A DNA stretch of 64,000 nt from Vreelandella neptunia (GTDB taxonomy: Bacteria; Pseudomonadota; Gammaproteobacteria; Pseudomonadales; Halomonadaceae), in assembly GCF_000712975.1 (NCBI RefSeq), contig NZ_JHQL01000005.1, positions 186,001 to 250,000 on the forward strand, read 5' to 3'. The notes under the pieces are model-generated. The model had not been told where the DNA came from. It worked only from the letters and a program-made list of their open reading frames with translations, and searched no databases. Shown piece after piece: positions 46,161-55,868 of this stretch. Made by a program: the position numbers and the translations under genes. Each line of letters opens with the position of its first letter. The first letter of the stretch is position 1.

Positions 46161-46199
46161 GTTATTACAGCACGTTATTACGCCAAGTTATTACGCTAC
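46161..46199. repeat. Three GTTATTAC direct repeats, 13-bp period
   Basis: GTTATTAC starts at 46161, 46174 and 46187. The three 13-bp units differ in their last five bases. They lie 26-64 bases upstream of the PilZ/HD-GYP start, so they overlap its probable promoter. Confidence 0.85.
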
Positions 46200-46375
46200 G
46201 TCTATATACCCATCACAACGCGGCAAAGCATACCAGAAGGCCTCTGGCTGCCGTACGCTCATGAAAAAACTAACTCCCCCTCCCATTTCATCTATAGTAA
46301 AGGAGCAACAACGGCGGGAAGCGACCGCTAGTGTGATAGCCTGCACCGATAAGCAGCCCTGCGCTTTATAAACAA

Positions 46376-46402
46376 TGACATTAATTATACGTTTGCCGAT
46401 AA
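46376..46402 (+). promoter_or_regulatory. Sigma-28-like promoter for flaG
   Basis: A perfect -10, GCCGATAA at 46395-46402, with TGAC in the -35 position at the canonical 15-base spacing (two of four matches to TAAA). About 90 bases upstream of flaG. Confidence 0.5.
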
Positions 46403-46493
46403 AAATGAAAGAGGCTCATAGCGGCATGATGAATGGCCTCGTCACCTTTTCTTTGCTGCCTCTTGCGCAGCTTTTTTTAAAGGATTAACTATT

Positions 46494-46886
46494 ATGGGCC
46501 CACTCTTCATTGACGACCTTGCCTCTACGGCATCAATACCTTACCAACCAATGCCCGTCCAACCCGCGCACACCCTAAAAGCTCAGTCTCTGCAGCCACC
46601 ACTTAGCACGTTGACAAGCACCTTACCAGGTACGCCGAGCAGCCAACCAAATGAACCTAGCCTGCTGTCTAAAGAAGCGCTCTTAGCCCCTATACAGCGC
46701 ATCAATGAAACACTACGGCCACGTGGGCTGGAATTTGCCCTAAGCGAGCAGTCTGAGCGGATTATCACGAAAGTCATCGACCGTGAAACGGGGGATGTTA
46801 TTCGCCAAATACCAGCAGAAGAAGTACTGCTCGTTGCAGAGCGACTGGAGGAATTACAAGGCCGACTTATTTCTCTAGAAGCCTAA
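46494..46886 (+). CDS. flaG: FlaG family flagellar protein
   Basis: 130 residues. A variable Pro/Ser-rich N-terminal half is followed by the conserved FlaG domain: RGLEFALSEQSERIITKVID and GDVIRQIPAEEVL. FlaG influences filament length and is usually encoded near fliC/fliD; neither is in the window, so this is an isolated copy beside fliE. It is preceded by AAAGGA and a sigma-28-like promoter. Confidence 0.88.
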   Translation: MGPLFIDDLASTASIPYQPMPVQPAHTLKAQSLQPPLSTLTSTLPGTPSSQPNEPSLLSKEALLAPIQRINETLRPRGLEFALSEQSERIITKVIDRETGDVIRQIPAEEVLLVAERLEELQGRLISLEA

Positions 46887-47015
46887 TCGAGTGATGGGAG
46901 AGGAGACGTCGCTACCGCTGGCTTGGCACCCTCTCTTACTCCCCCACTTCGTTTCTTTGTTTCTTTCGTAAGCGTTTTTATCAATTCCGTATTAACGCCA
47001 GCGAATAAGTGTTAT

Positions 47016-47348
47016 TTATACCTGCATATTCATTACGTCGCGGTAGGCGGTTACCAGGCGATTACGCACTTGCAACCCCATCTGAAAAGCGACGCTCGCT
47101 TTTTGCATATCGACCATCACATCACTCAGCTCAATATTCGGCTCACCTGCCTGAAACGCCATCGCCTTGGTATTCGCAGCCTGCTGCAAACGGTTGATGC
47201 GCTGAATAGATGCTTGTAGCTCACTACCAAAACCGCCTTGCCCCACCGCTGTGGCAACATGCTCTCCCTTAATAGGTTGGGCTGCTTGGGTAGCTAAGCC
47301 TTGCATTTGCTGTAGCGCTGACTGTATGGCAGGTGAACTCATAAACAC
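47016..47348 (-). CDS. fliE: Flagellar hook-basal body protein FliE
   Basis: 110 residues. It joins the MS ring to the rod. The family pattern is clear: FGSELQASIQRINRLQQAANTKAMAFQAGEPNIELSDVMVDMQKASVAFQMGLQVRNRLVTAYRDVMNMQV (positions 40-110). The gene is divergent from fliF with a 250-base spacer, as in enterics. Confidence 0.93.
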   Translation of the reverse strand: MFMSSPAIQSALQQMQGLATQAAQPIKGEHVATAVGQGGFGSELQASIQRINRLQQAANTKAMAFQAGEPNIELSDVMVDMQKASVAFQMGLQVRNRLVTAYRDVMNMQV

Positions 47349-47598
47349 GCCTCATCCAAAGGAAGGTGGAGTAATACCAAAAGCCTACCATTGGTAGTAG
47401 AACACTCATACGTACAAATACGCATTAAAAGCCGACCTGTTCGTTCATTTATGCTCGACTTGCCCCAGGATAATGGCGTTCATCACAATTCCGCTTCATT
47501 TTTTAGCGGATAACCGCGATTGACGGATATCAGCCTATGCTTTCTTTGGTGATGCGCCTGAGCCGTCATCAGTTTTGCCTGCCTTTATGGAGGCACGC

Positions 47599-49350
47599 AT
47601 GAGCGAAACTGATGCTACGGCAGGCCGTCAGAACAGCACGACACAACAGACACCCCGCAGTGGAACGCCAGAAAATGACACTAAAAGTCCCTCAACGGTT
47701 GAGCGCACGTTAAAGCAACTGCGCGGTAACCCATTGGTTGTGCTATTGGTCGCTGCGGCGGCTTCTATTGCGATCATTGCTGCGCTTTTCATGTGGGCTA
47801 ACAGCCCAGAGTATCGGGTTCTGTACAGCAACCTGAATGAAGCCGATGGCGGCCGTATTATTGCGGAGCTGGATAGTCGCGGCGTGCCCTACCAATTTAG
47901 CGAAGGTGGTCAGGCGCTGCTAATCCCTAGCGAACAAGTGCATACGCTAAGATTACAACTTGCTGAGCAAGGGCTCCCCCGTGGCGGTAACTTGGGCTTT
48001 GAGCTGATGGAGAATCAAGCGTTCGGTATCAGTCAATTTGCTGAGCAAGTTAACTTCCAGCGCGGTCTTGAAGGTGAGCTGTCCCGCTCCATTGAATCAC
48101 TGGGTCCCGTTGATAAGGTCCGCGTACACCTTTCAATGGCCAAGCCTTCCGTTTTTATTCGTGACCGAGAGCCTGCCAAAGCATCCGTTGTTCTGACACT
48201 GCTACCTGGACGCGTACTAGGTGAAGGGCAAGTCAGCGCCATCGTTCATATGGTCTCCAGCAGTGTTCCTGAACTAGCGGCGGAAGACGTCACCATTGTC
48301 GATCAAAATGGACGACTGCTTTCCGCTAACACATCACAAGGTAATGACCTAGACGGCTCTCAACTTGAGTATATAGCGGAAGTTGAACGCTCCTATCAAC
48401 GGCGTATCGAAAACATCCTTTCACCCATACTGGGTAGTGATAACGTCCGCGCGCAGGTGGCCGCACAGATCGACTTTTCGCGCCGTGAACAAACCTCTGA
48501 GCGCTATGCACCCAACCAGGCGCCCAATGAATCTGCGGTTCGTAGCCGCCAGCTTAGCCTATCTTTCGATGGTGAAGACCCGCTGGCAACCGGTATCCCA
48601 GGAGCCTTAACCAACACCCCTCCTGGCGTAGCACCCGCGCTGATCAATCAGCCCGACGCTGATGAAGAGGAAGAGGATGTCCCTGAAAACGCCCTCCAGA
48701 ACCTGCGCCAAGAAGATGTCGTTAACTATGAAGTTGACCGCAGTATTGAACACATTCAGCATCGGCTAGGCCAGGTAGAGCGTCTATCGGCAGCGGTCGT
48801 CGTAAACTTTCGCCGTGTTATCAATGAAGAAGGCGAAGCAGAACAAGTTGCCCTAAGCCCTGAAGAAGTTGCTCAGCTTGAACGCTTAGTCCAACAGGCA
48901 ATGGGCTTTTCGCAAGCGCGTGGTGATCAGGTAGAGGTCGTCAATACACCGTTCGCTACTACTGATGACAGTGCGTCTGACGTTGTTTGGTGGCAGCAGC
49001 CAGAAACACTCGCCATTGCTGCTACCTTGGGTCGCTATTTGCTAGTTGCCCTTGCGGCCTTGTTGCTTTACCTGCTGATTTTACGGCCTCTGATCAAGCG
49101 TTACACCCAGCCGCCGGTGATGGCTGCCGCAATGCCTGGCAGTACCTTTAGCGCTAGTGTCGGGGGTGAAGAAGATGAGCAAGAGAGTGGACAGTCTGCA
49201 GAGGCTGAAGACACCTATAGCAATAAACCTAAGCGTCGTCGTAAAACCTCGTTGTACGAACACAACCTCAACGACCTACGCGAAATGGCCCAGGAAGACC
49301 CCCGCATGGTCGCAATGATTATCCGCAGCTGGATGAACACCCATGAGTAG
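47599..49350 (+). CDS. fliF: Flagellar MS-ring protein FliF
   Basis: 583 residues from ATG 47599, which follows TGGAGG (the frame opens at 47575 but without a ribosome-binding site). Membrane helices at about 45-65 and 480-500 flank the periplasmic ring-building motifs ([32 protein letters not shown]-like [12 protein letters not shown]). The C-terminal tail [24 protein letters not shown] binds FliG. It is the base of the motor and export apparatus. It overlaps fliG by eight bases. Confidence 0.95.
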   Translation: MSETDATAGRQNSTTQQTPRSGTPENDTKSPSTVERTLKQLRGNPLVVLLVAAAASIAIIAALFMWANSPEYRVLYSNLNEADGGRIIAELDSRGVPYQFSEGGQALLIPSEQVHTLRLQLAEQGLPRGGNLGFELMENQAFGISQFAEQVNFQRGLEGELSRSIESLGPVDKVRVHLSMAKPSVFIRDREPAKASVVLTLLPGRVLGEGQVSAIVHMVSSSVPELAAEDVTIVDQNGRLLSANTSQGNDLDGSQLEYIAEVERSYQRRIENILSPILGSDNVRAQVAAQIDFSRREQTSERYAPNQAPNESAVRSRQLSLSFDGEDPLATGIPGALTNTPPGVAPALINQPDADEEEEDVPENALQNLRQEDVVNYEVDRSIEHIQHRLGQVERLSAAVVVNFRRVINEEGEAEQVALSPEEVAQLERLVQQAMGFSQARGDQVEVVNTPFATTDDSASDVVWWQQPETLAIAATLGRYLLVALAALLLYLLILRPLIKRYTQPPVMAAAMPGSTFSASVGGEEDEQESGQSAEAEDTYSNKPKRRRKTSLYEHNLNDLREMAQEDPRMVAMIIRSWMNTHE

Positions 49351-50350
49351 CCCGATTGCCGAGATGACCGGCGCACGTAAAAGCGCCATTCTCTTGCTTG
49401 CGTTGGATGAGGATAGCGCCGCTGAGGTGTTCAAGTACCTTAGCGCCAGCGAAGTACAAGACATCAGTATGGAAATGGCTCGCTTACATCAAGTCTCACA
49501 CGAGGATATGAAAGCCGTACTAGAAGCCTTCCATAACGAAACAGAAGAGTTTGTGGCGCTTAACCTCAACTCCAGTGAGCATATTCGCTCTGTGCTTACA
49601 AAAGCACTGGGTAGCGAACGTGCGACGAGCCTTATTGAGGATATTCTCGAGACCACCGGTGGCAACTCAGGCATTGATGCGCTGAACCTTATGGAAGCCA
49701 ACATGGTGTCTGAACTGATTCGTGATGAACATCCGCAGATCATCGCCACTATTTTGGTTCACCTGGATCGGCACCAAGCCGCTGATATTCTTGAGTTGTT
49801 TGAAGAGAAACTGCGTAACGATGTGGTACTACGGATTGCGACGTTCAGCGGCGTTCAGCCCGCCGCGCTGCAAGAACTGACGGAAGTACTAACCAGCATG
49901 CTAGATGGTCAAAACCTCAAACGCAGCAAGATGGGTGGCGTAAGAACGGCGGCCGAAATTCTCAACTTGATGAACTCGTCTCAGGAAGAAGTAGCCATCG
50001 AAACCGTTCGCTCTCACAGCGAAGACTTGGCTCAAAAAATTATCGACGAAATGTTCCTCTTCGAGAACCTACTCGACCTGGACAACCGTGCCATTCAGAT
50101 GGTGCTTCAAGAAGTCGAAACCAATTCCCTGGTGGTGGCCCTCAAGGGTGCCCAGGACGCGTTGGTCGACAAGTTCCTGCGCAACATGTCACAGCGGGCA
50201 GCAGACCTGGTTCGCGAAGATATGGAAGCCCGCGGCCCTATTCGCGTGTCACAGGTAGAAACCGAACAGAAAGCTATTTTGCAGGTAGTCCGTCGACTGG
50301 CTGATTCCGGCGAGATCGTCTTAGCGGGCGGAGACGATGAGTATGTCTAA
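49343..50350 (+). CDS. fliG: Flagellar motor switch protein FliG
   Basis: 335 residues. The N-domain binds FliF, and the middle domain contains the EHPQ motif ([14 protein letters not shown]). The C-domain has the charged torque helix ([22 protein letters not shown]) that interacts with the stator. It overlaps fliF at its start and fliH at its end, so the five genes fliFGHIJ are one coupled transcript. Confidence 0.96.
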   Translation: MSSPIAEMTGARKSAILLLALDEDSAAEVFKYLSASEVQDISMEMARLHQVSHEDMKAVLEAFHNETEEFVALNLNSSEHIRSVLTKALGSERATSLIEDILETTGGNSGIDALNLMEANMVSELIRDEHPQIIATILVHLDRHQAADILELFEEKLRNDVVLRIATFSGVQPAALQELTEVLTSMLDGQNLKRSKMGGVRTAAEILNLMNSSQEEVAIETVRSHSEDLAQKIIDEMFLFENLLDLDNRAIQMVLQEVETNSLVVALKGAQDALVDKFLRNMSQRAADLVREDMEARGPIRVSQVETEQKAILQVVRRLADSGEIVLAGGDDEYV

Positions 50351-51107
50351 CGCCAAAACGCCGGAGTTTGACCGGCACGGCAGCTGGCGGCGTTGGCAGA
50401 TGGATGAATTGGCGCAGCAACCGAAAAACTCCCAACCGAGTGATGCGCCAACACCTTCCGCTCAGCAGCGCAAAGTAGAAGCAGCGAAGAAAGCCGCTGA
50501 ACAGGCTCGTCAGCGTGAGGAAAAAGAGCGTCAAGCGTTCTACGAACGCATTCGTCAGGAAGCAGAGGAAACCGGCTATCAGGCTGGCTTAGCACGCGGC
50601 CATCAAGAAGGGCTTGAACAGGGTCTTAGCGAAGGGCGCGCCCAAGCAGAGAAAGAGCTTGAGCAACAGGTGCGTAAAACCGTGGCTCCGCTGCGTTCAC
50701 TTGCCAAGCAATTTTCTGATGCACTAGAGCGTATTGATGAGACAGTGGCACACGATCTTGCTGAACTCGCACTGGCTACCGGCAAACAGTTAGCCGCAGA
50801 TGCACTGCGAGAACGCCCTGAGCAAGTATTAGAGATTGTCCGTGAGCTGCTCCACACCGAGCCTCCGCTTGTGGGCCAGCAACGCCTTTGGCTTAACCCG
50901 CAAGATCACACGCTAGTCAAAGAGCATCTTGGCAGCGAGCTACTGGCGGCCAGCTGGACCTTACAGCCCGATGACCAACTTGCGCGGGGCGGGTGCCGAA
51001 TCACCAGTGCCCAAGGGGAGCTAGATGCTACGTTTGAAAGCCGCTGGCAGTCGATCGTTGCACAGTTACGCAAGCGCCATCATAGCCATGAACCTCCATC
51101 CTCTTAG
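50337..51107 (+). CDS. fliH: Flagellar export ATPase regulator FliH
   Basis: 256 residues. An N-terminal conserved Trp region ([11 protein letters not shown]) contacts FlhA/FliN, then a long charged coiled coil with GxxxG-type repeats ([28 protein letters not shown] at about 80-107), and a C-terminal domain that binds FliI. It starts at ATG 50337, overlapping fliG by 14 bases; ATG 50343 is an equally possible start. Confidence 0.92.
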   Translation: MSMSNAKTPEFDRHGSWRRWQMDELAQQPKNSQPSDAPTPSAQQRKVEAAKKAAEQARQREEKERQAFYERIRQEAEETGYQAGLARGHQEGLEQGLSEGRAQAEKELEQQVRKTVAPLRSLAKQFSDALERIDETVAHDLAELALATGKQLAADALRERPEQVLEIVRELLHTEPPLVGQQRLWLNPQDHTLVKEHLGSELLAASWTLQPDDQLARGGCRITSAQGELDATFESRWQSIVAQLRKRHHSHEPPSS

Positions 51108-51121
51108 TCACAGGTAATGCC

Positions 51122-52510
51122 ATGAGCGACGCGACGTGCCCTCATCTATACCGCTGGCGCAAAGCCCTGCACCGAACAACGCAGCGCGTTAGTCAGTTGC
51201 CTCACTACCGTACCAGTGGCCGTGTGATACGTGCTACGGGCATGGTCATTGAGGTAGTGGGGTTACGCGTGGCAGTAGGAAGTGCTTGTCGCATCGAATT
51301 ACCTGGCGCGGATGGGCGGTTGAACGATAGCGACAAACATGCAGAAGCAGAAGTTGTCGGGTTTTCTGGCGACAAGCTGTTTCTGATGCCGTTAGAAGAA
51401 ATTTCTGGCCTTATGCCAGGTGCCAGAGTCTCTCCGCTTAGCGATGGCAGTGGTCACAGCGCTCGCCGTTTTCCAATTGGCGATGACTTGCTAGGGCGAG
51501 TGCTCGATGGCAACGGCAACCCGTTGGACGACCGTGAAAGCGTTGAAGATACGCCGCGAGCAACCCTTAAAGCAACGCTGCTTAACCCGCTTTCCCGCGC
51601 GCCTATTGAGGAGCAAATCGATGTAGGCATTCGGGCTATTAATGCACTACTAAGCGTCGGCCGAGGTCAGCGCATGGGGCTATTTGCCGGCTCTGGGGTG
51701 GGTAAATCAGTTTTACTAGGCATGATGGCTCGCTACACCCAAGCGGATGTCATTGTGGTCGGACTCATCGGCGAGCGTGGCCGTGAGGTACAAGACTTCA
51801 TCGACAACATTCTGGGGCCTGAAGGCCGCCGGCGTGCGGTGGTAGTGGCGGCACCTGCTGACACCTCACCACTGCAACGCTTACAAGGGGCCGCTTACGC
51901 GACGCGGCTTGCTGAAGGGTTCCGCGATGCAGGGCGAAACGTGCTGCTGATTATGGATTCGCTGACACGCTACGCCATGGCCCAGCGTGAAATTGCCCTC
52001 GCCATTGGGGAGCCACCGGCTACCAAGGGGTACCCACCTTCGGTATTCGCTAAGTTACCCGGCCTTGTTGAGCGTGCCGGAAACGCTGAGCGTGGTGGCG
52101 GTTCCATCACCGCGTTTTATACCGTGCTAACCGAAGGCGATGACCAGCAAGACCCCATTGCCGATTCAGCCAGGGCGATTTTGGATGGCCACATCGTACT
52201 TTCTCGAACACTAGCCGAGGCAGGGCACTACCCGGCAATTGATATTGAGGCCTCGATCAGTCGTGCGATGACCGCTATTAGCTCGCCTGAACAGCTACAA
52301 GAGGCGCGCACTTTTAAACAGCTTTTTTCACGCTATCAGCGCAATCGTGACTTGATCAGCGTAGGGGCTTATAGCCCAGGACATGATCCAAGACTGGACG
52401 AAGCGGTAAACCGCTTTCCATCATTGGAGCGATTTCTTCAGCAAAACATTGATGAGTGTGCAACGCTTGAAGCATCACGCCAAGCACTGCACGCGGTAGT
52501 GGGAGGTTAG
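51122..52510 (+). CDS. fliI: Flagellum-specific ATPase FliI
   Basis: 462 residues, F1-beta-like ATPase of the export apparatus. Walker A is [11 protein letters not shown] near residues 181-191, Walker B is [20 protein letters not shown], and the [23 protein letters not shown] segment is typical of FliI. It energises unloading of substrates from chaperones at the FlhA/FlhB gate. Length equals the family norm (457 in Salmonella is close). Confidence 0.96.
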   Translation: MSDATCPHLYRWRKALHRTTQRVSQLPHYRTSGRVIRATGMVIEVVGLRVAVGSACRIELPGADGRLNDSDKHAEAEVVGFSGDKLFLMPLEEISGLMPGARVSPLSDGSGHSARRFPIGDDLLGRVLDGNGNPLDDRESVEDTPRATLKATLLNPLSRAPIEEQIDVGIRAINALLSVGRGQRMGLFAGSGVGKSVLLGMMARYTQADVIVVGLIGERGREVQDFIDNILGPEGRRRAVVVAAPADTSPLQRLQGAAYATRLAEGFRDAGRNVLLIMDSLTRYAMAQREIALAIGEPPATKGYPPSVFAKLPGLVERAGNAERGGGSITAFYTVLTEGDDQQDPIADSARAILDGHIVLSRTLAEAGHYPAIDIEASISRAMTAISSPEQLQEARTFKQLFSRYQRNRDLISVGAYSPGHDPRLDEAVNRFPSLERFLQQNIDECATLEASRQALHAVVGG

Positions 52511-52512
52511 CG

Positions 52513-52965
52513 ATGAGTCATTCACAGCTCGACATGCTGACAGGCTTAGCCCGTGATGCCCGAGATAAAGCCGGGAAATTACTGGCTGAAGAACGCCAAA
52601 CACAGCAGCAAACAGAAGCACAGCTTCAATCACTTAACCGCTATCGCGCTGAATATGCCGAGCGTTTACAAAAGGCGATGAGCGACGGCATCGACCCCGC
52701 CACCATGTACAACTACCAGCAATTCCTAGGGTCATTAGATGCCGCTCTCAGCCGAGCACGGCAAGCACTTGTGGCCCAGCAAAAACGTGTGCAGCAAAGC
52801 CAACAGCATTGGCAGCAGGAACAGCGTAAGCTCTCCTCCTACGACACGCTGACCTCGAGACGCGTATCAGAAGAGCATCGCCGTCAAGAGCGTTACGAGC
52901 AGAAAACTAACGATGACTTTGTAACTAACCGTTTAGCCCGCCAGCCGAATGATCAGTCGCATTAG
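52513..52965 (+). CDS. fliJ: Flagellar export protein FliJ
   Basis: 150 residues, almost entirely an antiparallel coiled coil rich in Gln, Glu and Arg (for example ERQTQQQTEAQLQSLNRYRA). It is the central stalk that couples the FliI ring to FlhA. It is separated from fliI by two bases. The primary sequence is weakly conserved, but size, composition and position make the call secure. Confidence 0.93.
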   Translation: MSHSQLDMLTGLARDARDKAGKLLAEERQTQQQTEAQLQSLNRYRAEYAERLQKAMSDGIDPATMYNYQQFLGSLDAALSRARQALVAQQKRVQQSQQHWQQEQRKLSSYDTLTSRRVSEEHRRQERYEQKTNDDFVTNRLARQPNDQSH

Positions 52966-52988
52966 CGCCGCGCCGAGGAGCTGTATCT

Positions 52989-54761
52989 ATGACTATTGAG
53001 CTATTGCTAACCATGCAGGGTCAGGGGGCGAGCGCGTCATCAAGCCACCCTGCCGCCTCTAGCTCCCCGCGTGCGACACATGGCATGTTCCTTCAGGCGT
53101 TGACCCAGGCTGCAACAAGCCAACATCAGGCACGCACGCCCACTAACGCTCAGGCAGAAAACACGTCAACCGTTCCATTGAGCGATATCGTTGACCAGAT
53201 AGCATCTCTCGATAGTGAGCTGGATGGGGAAGCGTTGGCGAACGTAGTGGCAAACGTAGCAGCAAATGTCGTGGCGAATGTAAACGCACACAAACAGCCT
53301 GCTGATAACCGCGCCACTAGTATCGATACCCAGGCATCTAGCCAATCGCTAGACATAGCACCAGCAGCGCCAGAGCAAGCGCTGACATCTGAACACGCTT
53401 CCGCGTTACTGGCCAACGACAGCGCTGAGACCTCGACACCGATAACTATTGAAGAGGTCGCTGCGCGCTTAGCCCTTATCGCTTCGTATTCTGCGCCGTC
53501 ACCGGTGCGCAACGAAGCGGTTTCCAGTGCCAGCACTAACAGTGCAGCGCCAAAAGCAGCCTCAAGCCTAGAAACGGCGACTACTCAAGCGTCGTCGGAT
53601 AATCCTTCAGATAGCCATTCAGATAGCTATTCAGATAGCGTGAAGCCTGCTAACGCTTCACCTTTCGCAGCTTCTTTTTTTGAGCACACAGCACTACCAA
53701 TGCACACGGCGTTAGCTGATCGCGCGTTAGCCACGGAGCCTACTCCACTGGCACGGACACAAGGTCAGAATCAGACTCAAACACTGAGCCCTAACCAGCT
53801 GCCGTCTGTGCCAACATCTTTTACGGCGGCAAATAGTGGCGCTTCCTCTGTAGCGCCACAGCCAGCAGCACAGGCAGCGGCTAATACTAGCTCGCCACCG
53901 GTGGCGTCTTCCACGACGAATCTTGCCACGCCTGAGGCACTGTCAGCAGCTGCGCCCAGTGCCAACGCCGCACCAGCCGCGCCGCCGTTGACTGCTAATG
54001 GCGGCACGACTAGCGCTACTATGCCTATCGTTACTATGCCTACCGTTACGATGACCAACGCTAGTACGGCCACCGCGCTGCAGGACACTCCCACCAGCGC
54101 TATCCCACGTGAGGTGCAGATAGCACTCACTGGCGAAAGCGCCGTGGCAAACGCACCGCAAGCGGCACAAGCGCTAACACAGGCCACAACACAGGCAGCA
54201 GCTAATACTGGTTCGCCACCGGTGGCGTCTTCCACGACGAATCTTGCCTCGCCTCAGGCACTGTCAGCAGCTGCGCCCAGTGCCAACGCCGCACCAGCCG
54301 CGCCGCCGTTGACTGCTAATGGCGGCACGACTAGCGCTACTATGCCTACCGTTCCTAGGCCCACCGTTACGATGACCAACGCTAGTACGGCCACCGCGTT
54401 GCAGGACACTCCTACCAGCGCTATCCCACGTGAGGTGCAGATAGCACTCACTGGCGAAAGCGCCGTGGCAAACGCACCGCAAGCGGCACAAGCGCTAACA
54501 CAGGCCACAACACAGGCAGCAGCTAATACTGGTTCGCCACAGGTGGCGTCTTCCACAACGAATCTTGCCTCGCCTCAAGCACTGTCAGCAGCTGCGCCCA
54601 GTGCCAACGCCGCACCAGCCGCGCCGCCGTTGACTGCTAATGGCGGCACGACTAGCGCTACTATGCCTATCGTTACTATGCCTACCGTTACGATGACCAA
54701 CGCTAGTACGGCCACCGCGCTGCAGGCTGCAAGACACTCCCACCAGCGCTATCCCACGTGA
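52989..54761 (+). CDS. fliK: FliK N-terminal (ruler) fragment upstream of the frameshift
   Basis: 590 residues. It starts MTIELLLTMQGQGASASSSH after GAGGAGC and contains the secretion and ruler part of FliK. Short internal repeats occur near residues 78-98 (ANVVANVAANVVANV) and 206-218 (SDSHSDSYSDS). Then come three 107-residue repeat units from about residue 299, the last broken. After the shifted segment the peptide ends ...AARHSHQRYPT. It lacks the Flg_hook domain, so by itself it could be secreted but could not terminate hook growth. Confidence 0.8.
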   Translation: MTIELLLTMQGQGASASSSHPAASSSPRATHGMFLQALTQAATSQHQARTPTNAQAENTSTVPLSDIVDQIASLDSELDGEALANVVANVAANVVANVNAHKQPADNRATSIDTQASSQSLDIAPAAPEQALTSEHASALLANDSAETSTPITIEEVAARLALIASYSAPSPVRNEAVSSASTNSAAPKAASSLETATTQASSDNPSDSHSDSYSDSVKPANASPFAASFFEHTALPMHTALADRALATEPTPLARTQGQNQTQTLSPNQLPSVPTSFTAANSGASSVAPQPAAQAAANTSSPPVASSTTNLATPEALSAAAPSANAAPAAPPLTANGGTTSATMPIVTMPTVTMTNASTATALQDTPTSAIPREVQIALTGESAVANAPQAAQALTQATTQAAANTGSPPVASSTTNLASPQALSAAAPSANAAPAAPPLTANGGTTSATMPTVPRPTVTMTNASTATALQDTPTSAIPREVQIALTGESAVANAPQAAQALTQATTQAAANTGSPQVASSTTNLASPQALSAAAPSANAAPAAPPLTANGGTTSATMPIVTMPTVTMTNASTATALQAARHSHQRYPT

Positions 54762-54851
54762 GGTGCAGATAGCACTCACTGGCGAAAGCGCCGTGGCAAA
54801 CACACCGCAAGCGGCACAAGCGCTAACACAGGCCACAACACAGGCAACGGC
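53882..54851. repeat. Three tandem 321-bp repeats inside fliK
   Basis: Units at 53882-54202, 54203-54523 and 54524-54851. The first two are exactly 321 bp (107 codons) and the third is 328 bp because of the 7-nt insertion at 54726-54732. Copies differ by only a small number of substitutions, several concentrated in the ATGCCTAYCGTTMCTA segment. Sequence similarity ends at ACAGGCAACGGCTC near 54849. Confidence 0.93.
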
Positions 54852-55674
54852 TCATTTAGGCTCCTCATCGCTGGCCAGTGCCTTGGCAGCTGCAACACAG
54901 CAAACGGTTAGCAATACCTCTCTACGCCCAACCACACCAACTGCTAACGCGCGGTCTGCGGAAACAGTCAGCTCTCCAGCCAATGCCCCGACCTTAATAG
55001 CATCGCTGGAAACTATTCCAACCCAGCCGTTTACTACCATGCCACCAGGCATGCACGCGCTTTCTCCACTCAATACTGCACTCGCATCAGCACCTGCCAT
55101 GAGCGCTGACGCGATGGTCGGTTTGCCTGCTGATGCAGAATCAGCGAATACAATCAACAGCACTAGCAAAGGCAGCGAGCAATCGTTGCCTACATCGCTA
55201 ACTTCTCAACCTCAACCAATGCCTAACAGCCCAGCATCAGCCACGTTAAACACGCCGTTTACCAGTCCCGCATGGCCTTCTCAGCTAGGGCAACAGCTGA
55301 TTCAATTTGCTCAGCGCGGTGGAGAGCATCAGGTTAAAATGCAGCTGCACCCTACCGAGTTAGGGCCTTTGTCGATCACTCTTAAGGTGACTGAACAGGG
55401 CACCCAAGCGCACTTTTTATCGTCACATGCCCCCGTTCGTCAGGCGATTGAGCAAGCTATTCCTCAATTGCGTGAAGCACTTGCTGAGCAGGGTATTTCA
55501 CTAGGTGAAACCTCAGTAGGTGAGCAGCAAACTCCCAACGAGCAGGCCTTTGCTCAGCAAATGCCTAACCAAACCGCTGGTGATCGCCTCACTGAGTCAG
55601 GCGGCGAAAGCGTGCCACTTAAAGAGACAAGCACTCTCTCGTTGCAGGATGGTCGTGTCGATCTCTATGCCTAA
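54763..55674 (+). CDS. fliK: FliK C-terminal fragment with Flg_hook domain
   Basis: Open frame of 303 residues beginning at a GTG one base after the upstream TGA. The FliK C-terminal switch domain is at about residues 160-255 (QLIQFAQRGGEHQVKMQLHP, ELGPLSITLKVTEQGTQAHF, APVRQAIEQAIPQLREALAEQGI). No proper ribosome-binding site precedes the GTG, so separate translation would depend on reinitiation. Its first ~25 residues (ALTGESAVANTPQAAQALTQ) are the end of the third repeat unit, showing that this frame was once continuous with the N-terminal fragment. Confidence 0.8.
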   Translation: MQIALTGESAVANTPQAAQALTQATTQATAHLGSSSLASALAAATQQTVSNTSLRPTTPTANARSAETVSSPANAPTLIASLETIPTQPFTTMPPGMHALSPLNTALASAPAMSADAMVGLPADAESANTINSTSKGSEQSLPTSLTSQPQPMPNSPASATLNTPFTSPAWPSQLGQQLIQFAQRGGEHQVKMQLHPTELGPLSITLKVTEQGTQAHFLSSHAPVRQAIEQAIPQLREALAEQGISLGETSVGEQQTPNEQAFAQQMPNQTAGDRLTESGGESVPLKETSTLSLQDGRVDLYA

Positions 55675-55773
55675 AAAGCGCTATGTCTGAGAATCGCTAT
55701 GCCCGAAATAAAGTGTTGGCATTCAGTATGACAACACTGACTATTACGGCATCACGTAACTAAACCAAAAGAT

Positions 55774-55792
55774 AGGCTCATCCAATGAGCCT
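55774..55792. terminator. Hairpin between fliK and fliL
   Basis: AGGCTCAT and ATGAGCCT form an 8-bp stem with a three-base loop, 100 bases after the fliK stop, followed by GTTCATTTC. The U-tract is poor. A further inverted repeat, AGTGTTG / CAACACT, lies at 55712-55738. Together they suggest that fliLMNOPQR starts a separate transcript. Confidence 0.5.
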
Positions 55793-55868
55793 GTTCATTT
55801 CATCATTTGTAACAGCGTTAGGCATAATGCTTAGCGAGCGTTACGGGTGACATTGATGGGAACAGCAA

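Larger units (their letters stand above)
46136..46493. other. Divergent intergenic region between the PilZ/HD-GYP gene and flaG
   Basis: No gene is supported in these 358 bases. It contains three direct repeats of GTTATTAC at a strict 13-bp period (46161-46194), near the start of the PilZ/HD-GYP gene, and a sigma-28-like element for flaG at 46376-46402. A 70-codon open frame at 46159-46371 has no ribosome-binding site and no recognisable family. Confidence 0.5.
52989..55674 (+). pseudogene. fliK: fliK, hook-length control protein gene interrupted by a 7-nt insertion
   Basis: The two open frames 52989-54761 and 54763-55674 together correspond to one FliK of about 893 residues, far longer than usual (400-ish). 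The low-complexity Ala/Thr/Ser-rich central part contains three 321-bp repeats. In the third, GCTGCAG-GCTGCAA stands where the first two copies have a single GCTGCAG, adding seven bases and shifting the frame; a TGA follows 27 bases later at 54759-54761. The C-terminal Flg_hook domain that flips FlhB specificity lies beyond the break. It may be a genuine mutation, a reversible phase switch, or a base-call/assembly error in repeats. Neighbouring flagellar genes are intact. Confidence 0.85.

Noticed and set aside
46159-46371. 70-codon ORF between the PilZ/HD-GYP gene and flaG
   Set aside because: No ribosome-binding site, no recognisable family, and it overlaps the 13-bp repeats.
47490-47540. 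FlhDC boxes in the fliE/fliF spacer (AATGGCG)
   Set aside because: Only about 9 of 16 matches and wrong spacing to any second box.
53150-54836. Long open frames on the minus strand opposite fliK
   Set aside because: They mirror the Ala-rich codon pattern of fliK and carry no start signals or domains.
53882-54851. Regular repeats in fliK as a CRISPR-like or mobile structure
   Set aside because: Units are contiguous 321-bp coding repeats without spacers, and all lie in the fliK frame.
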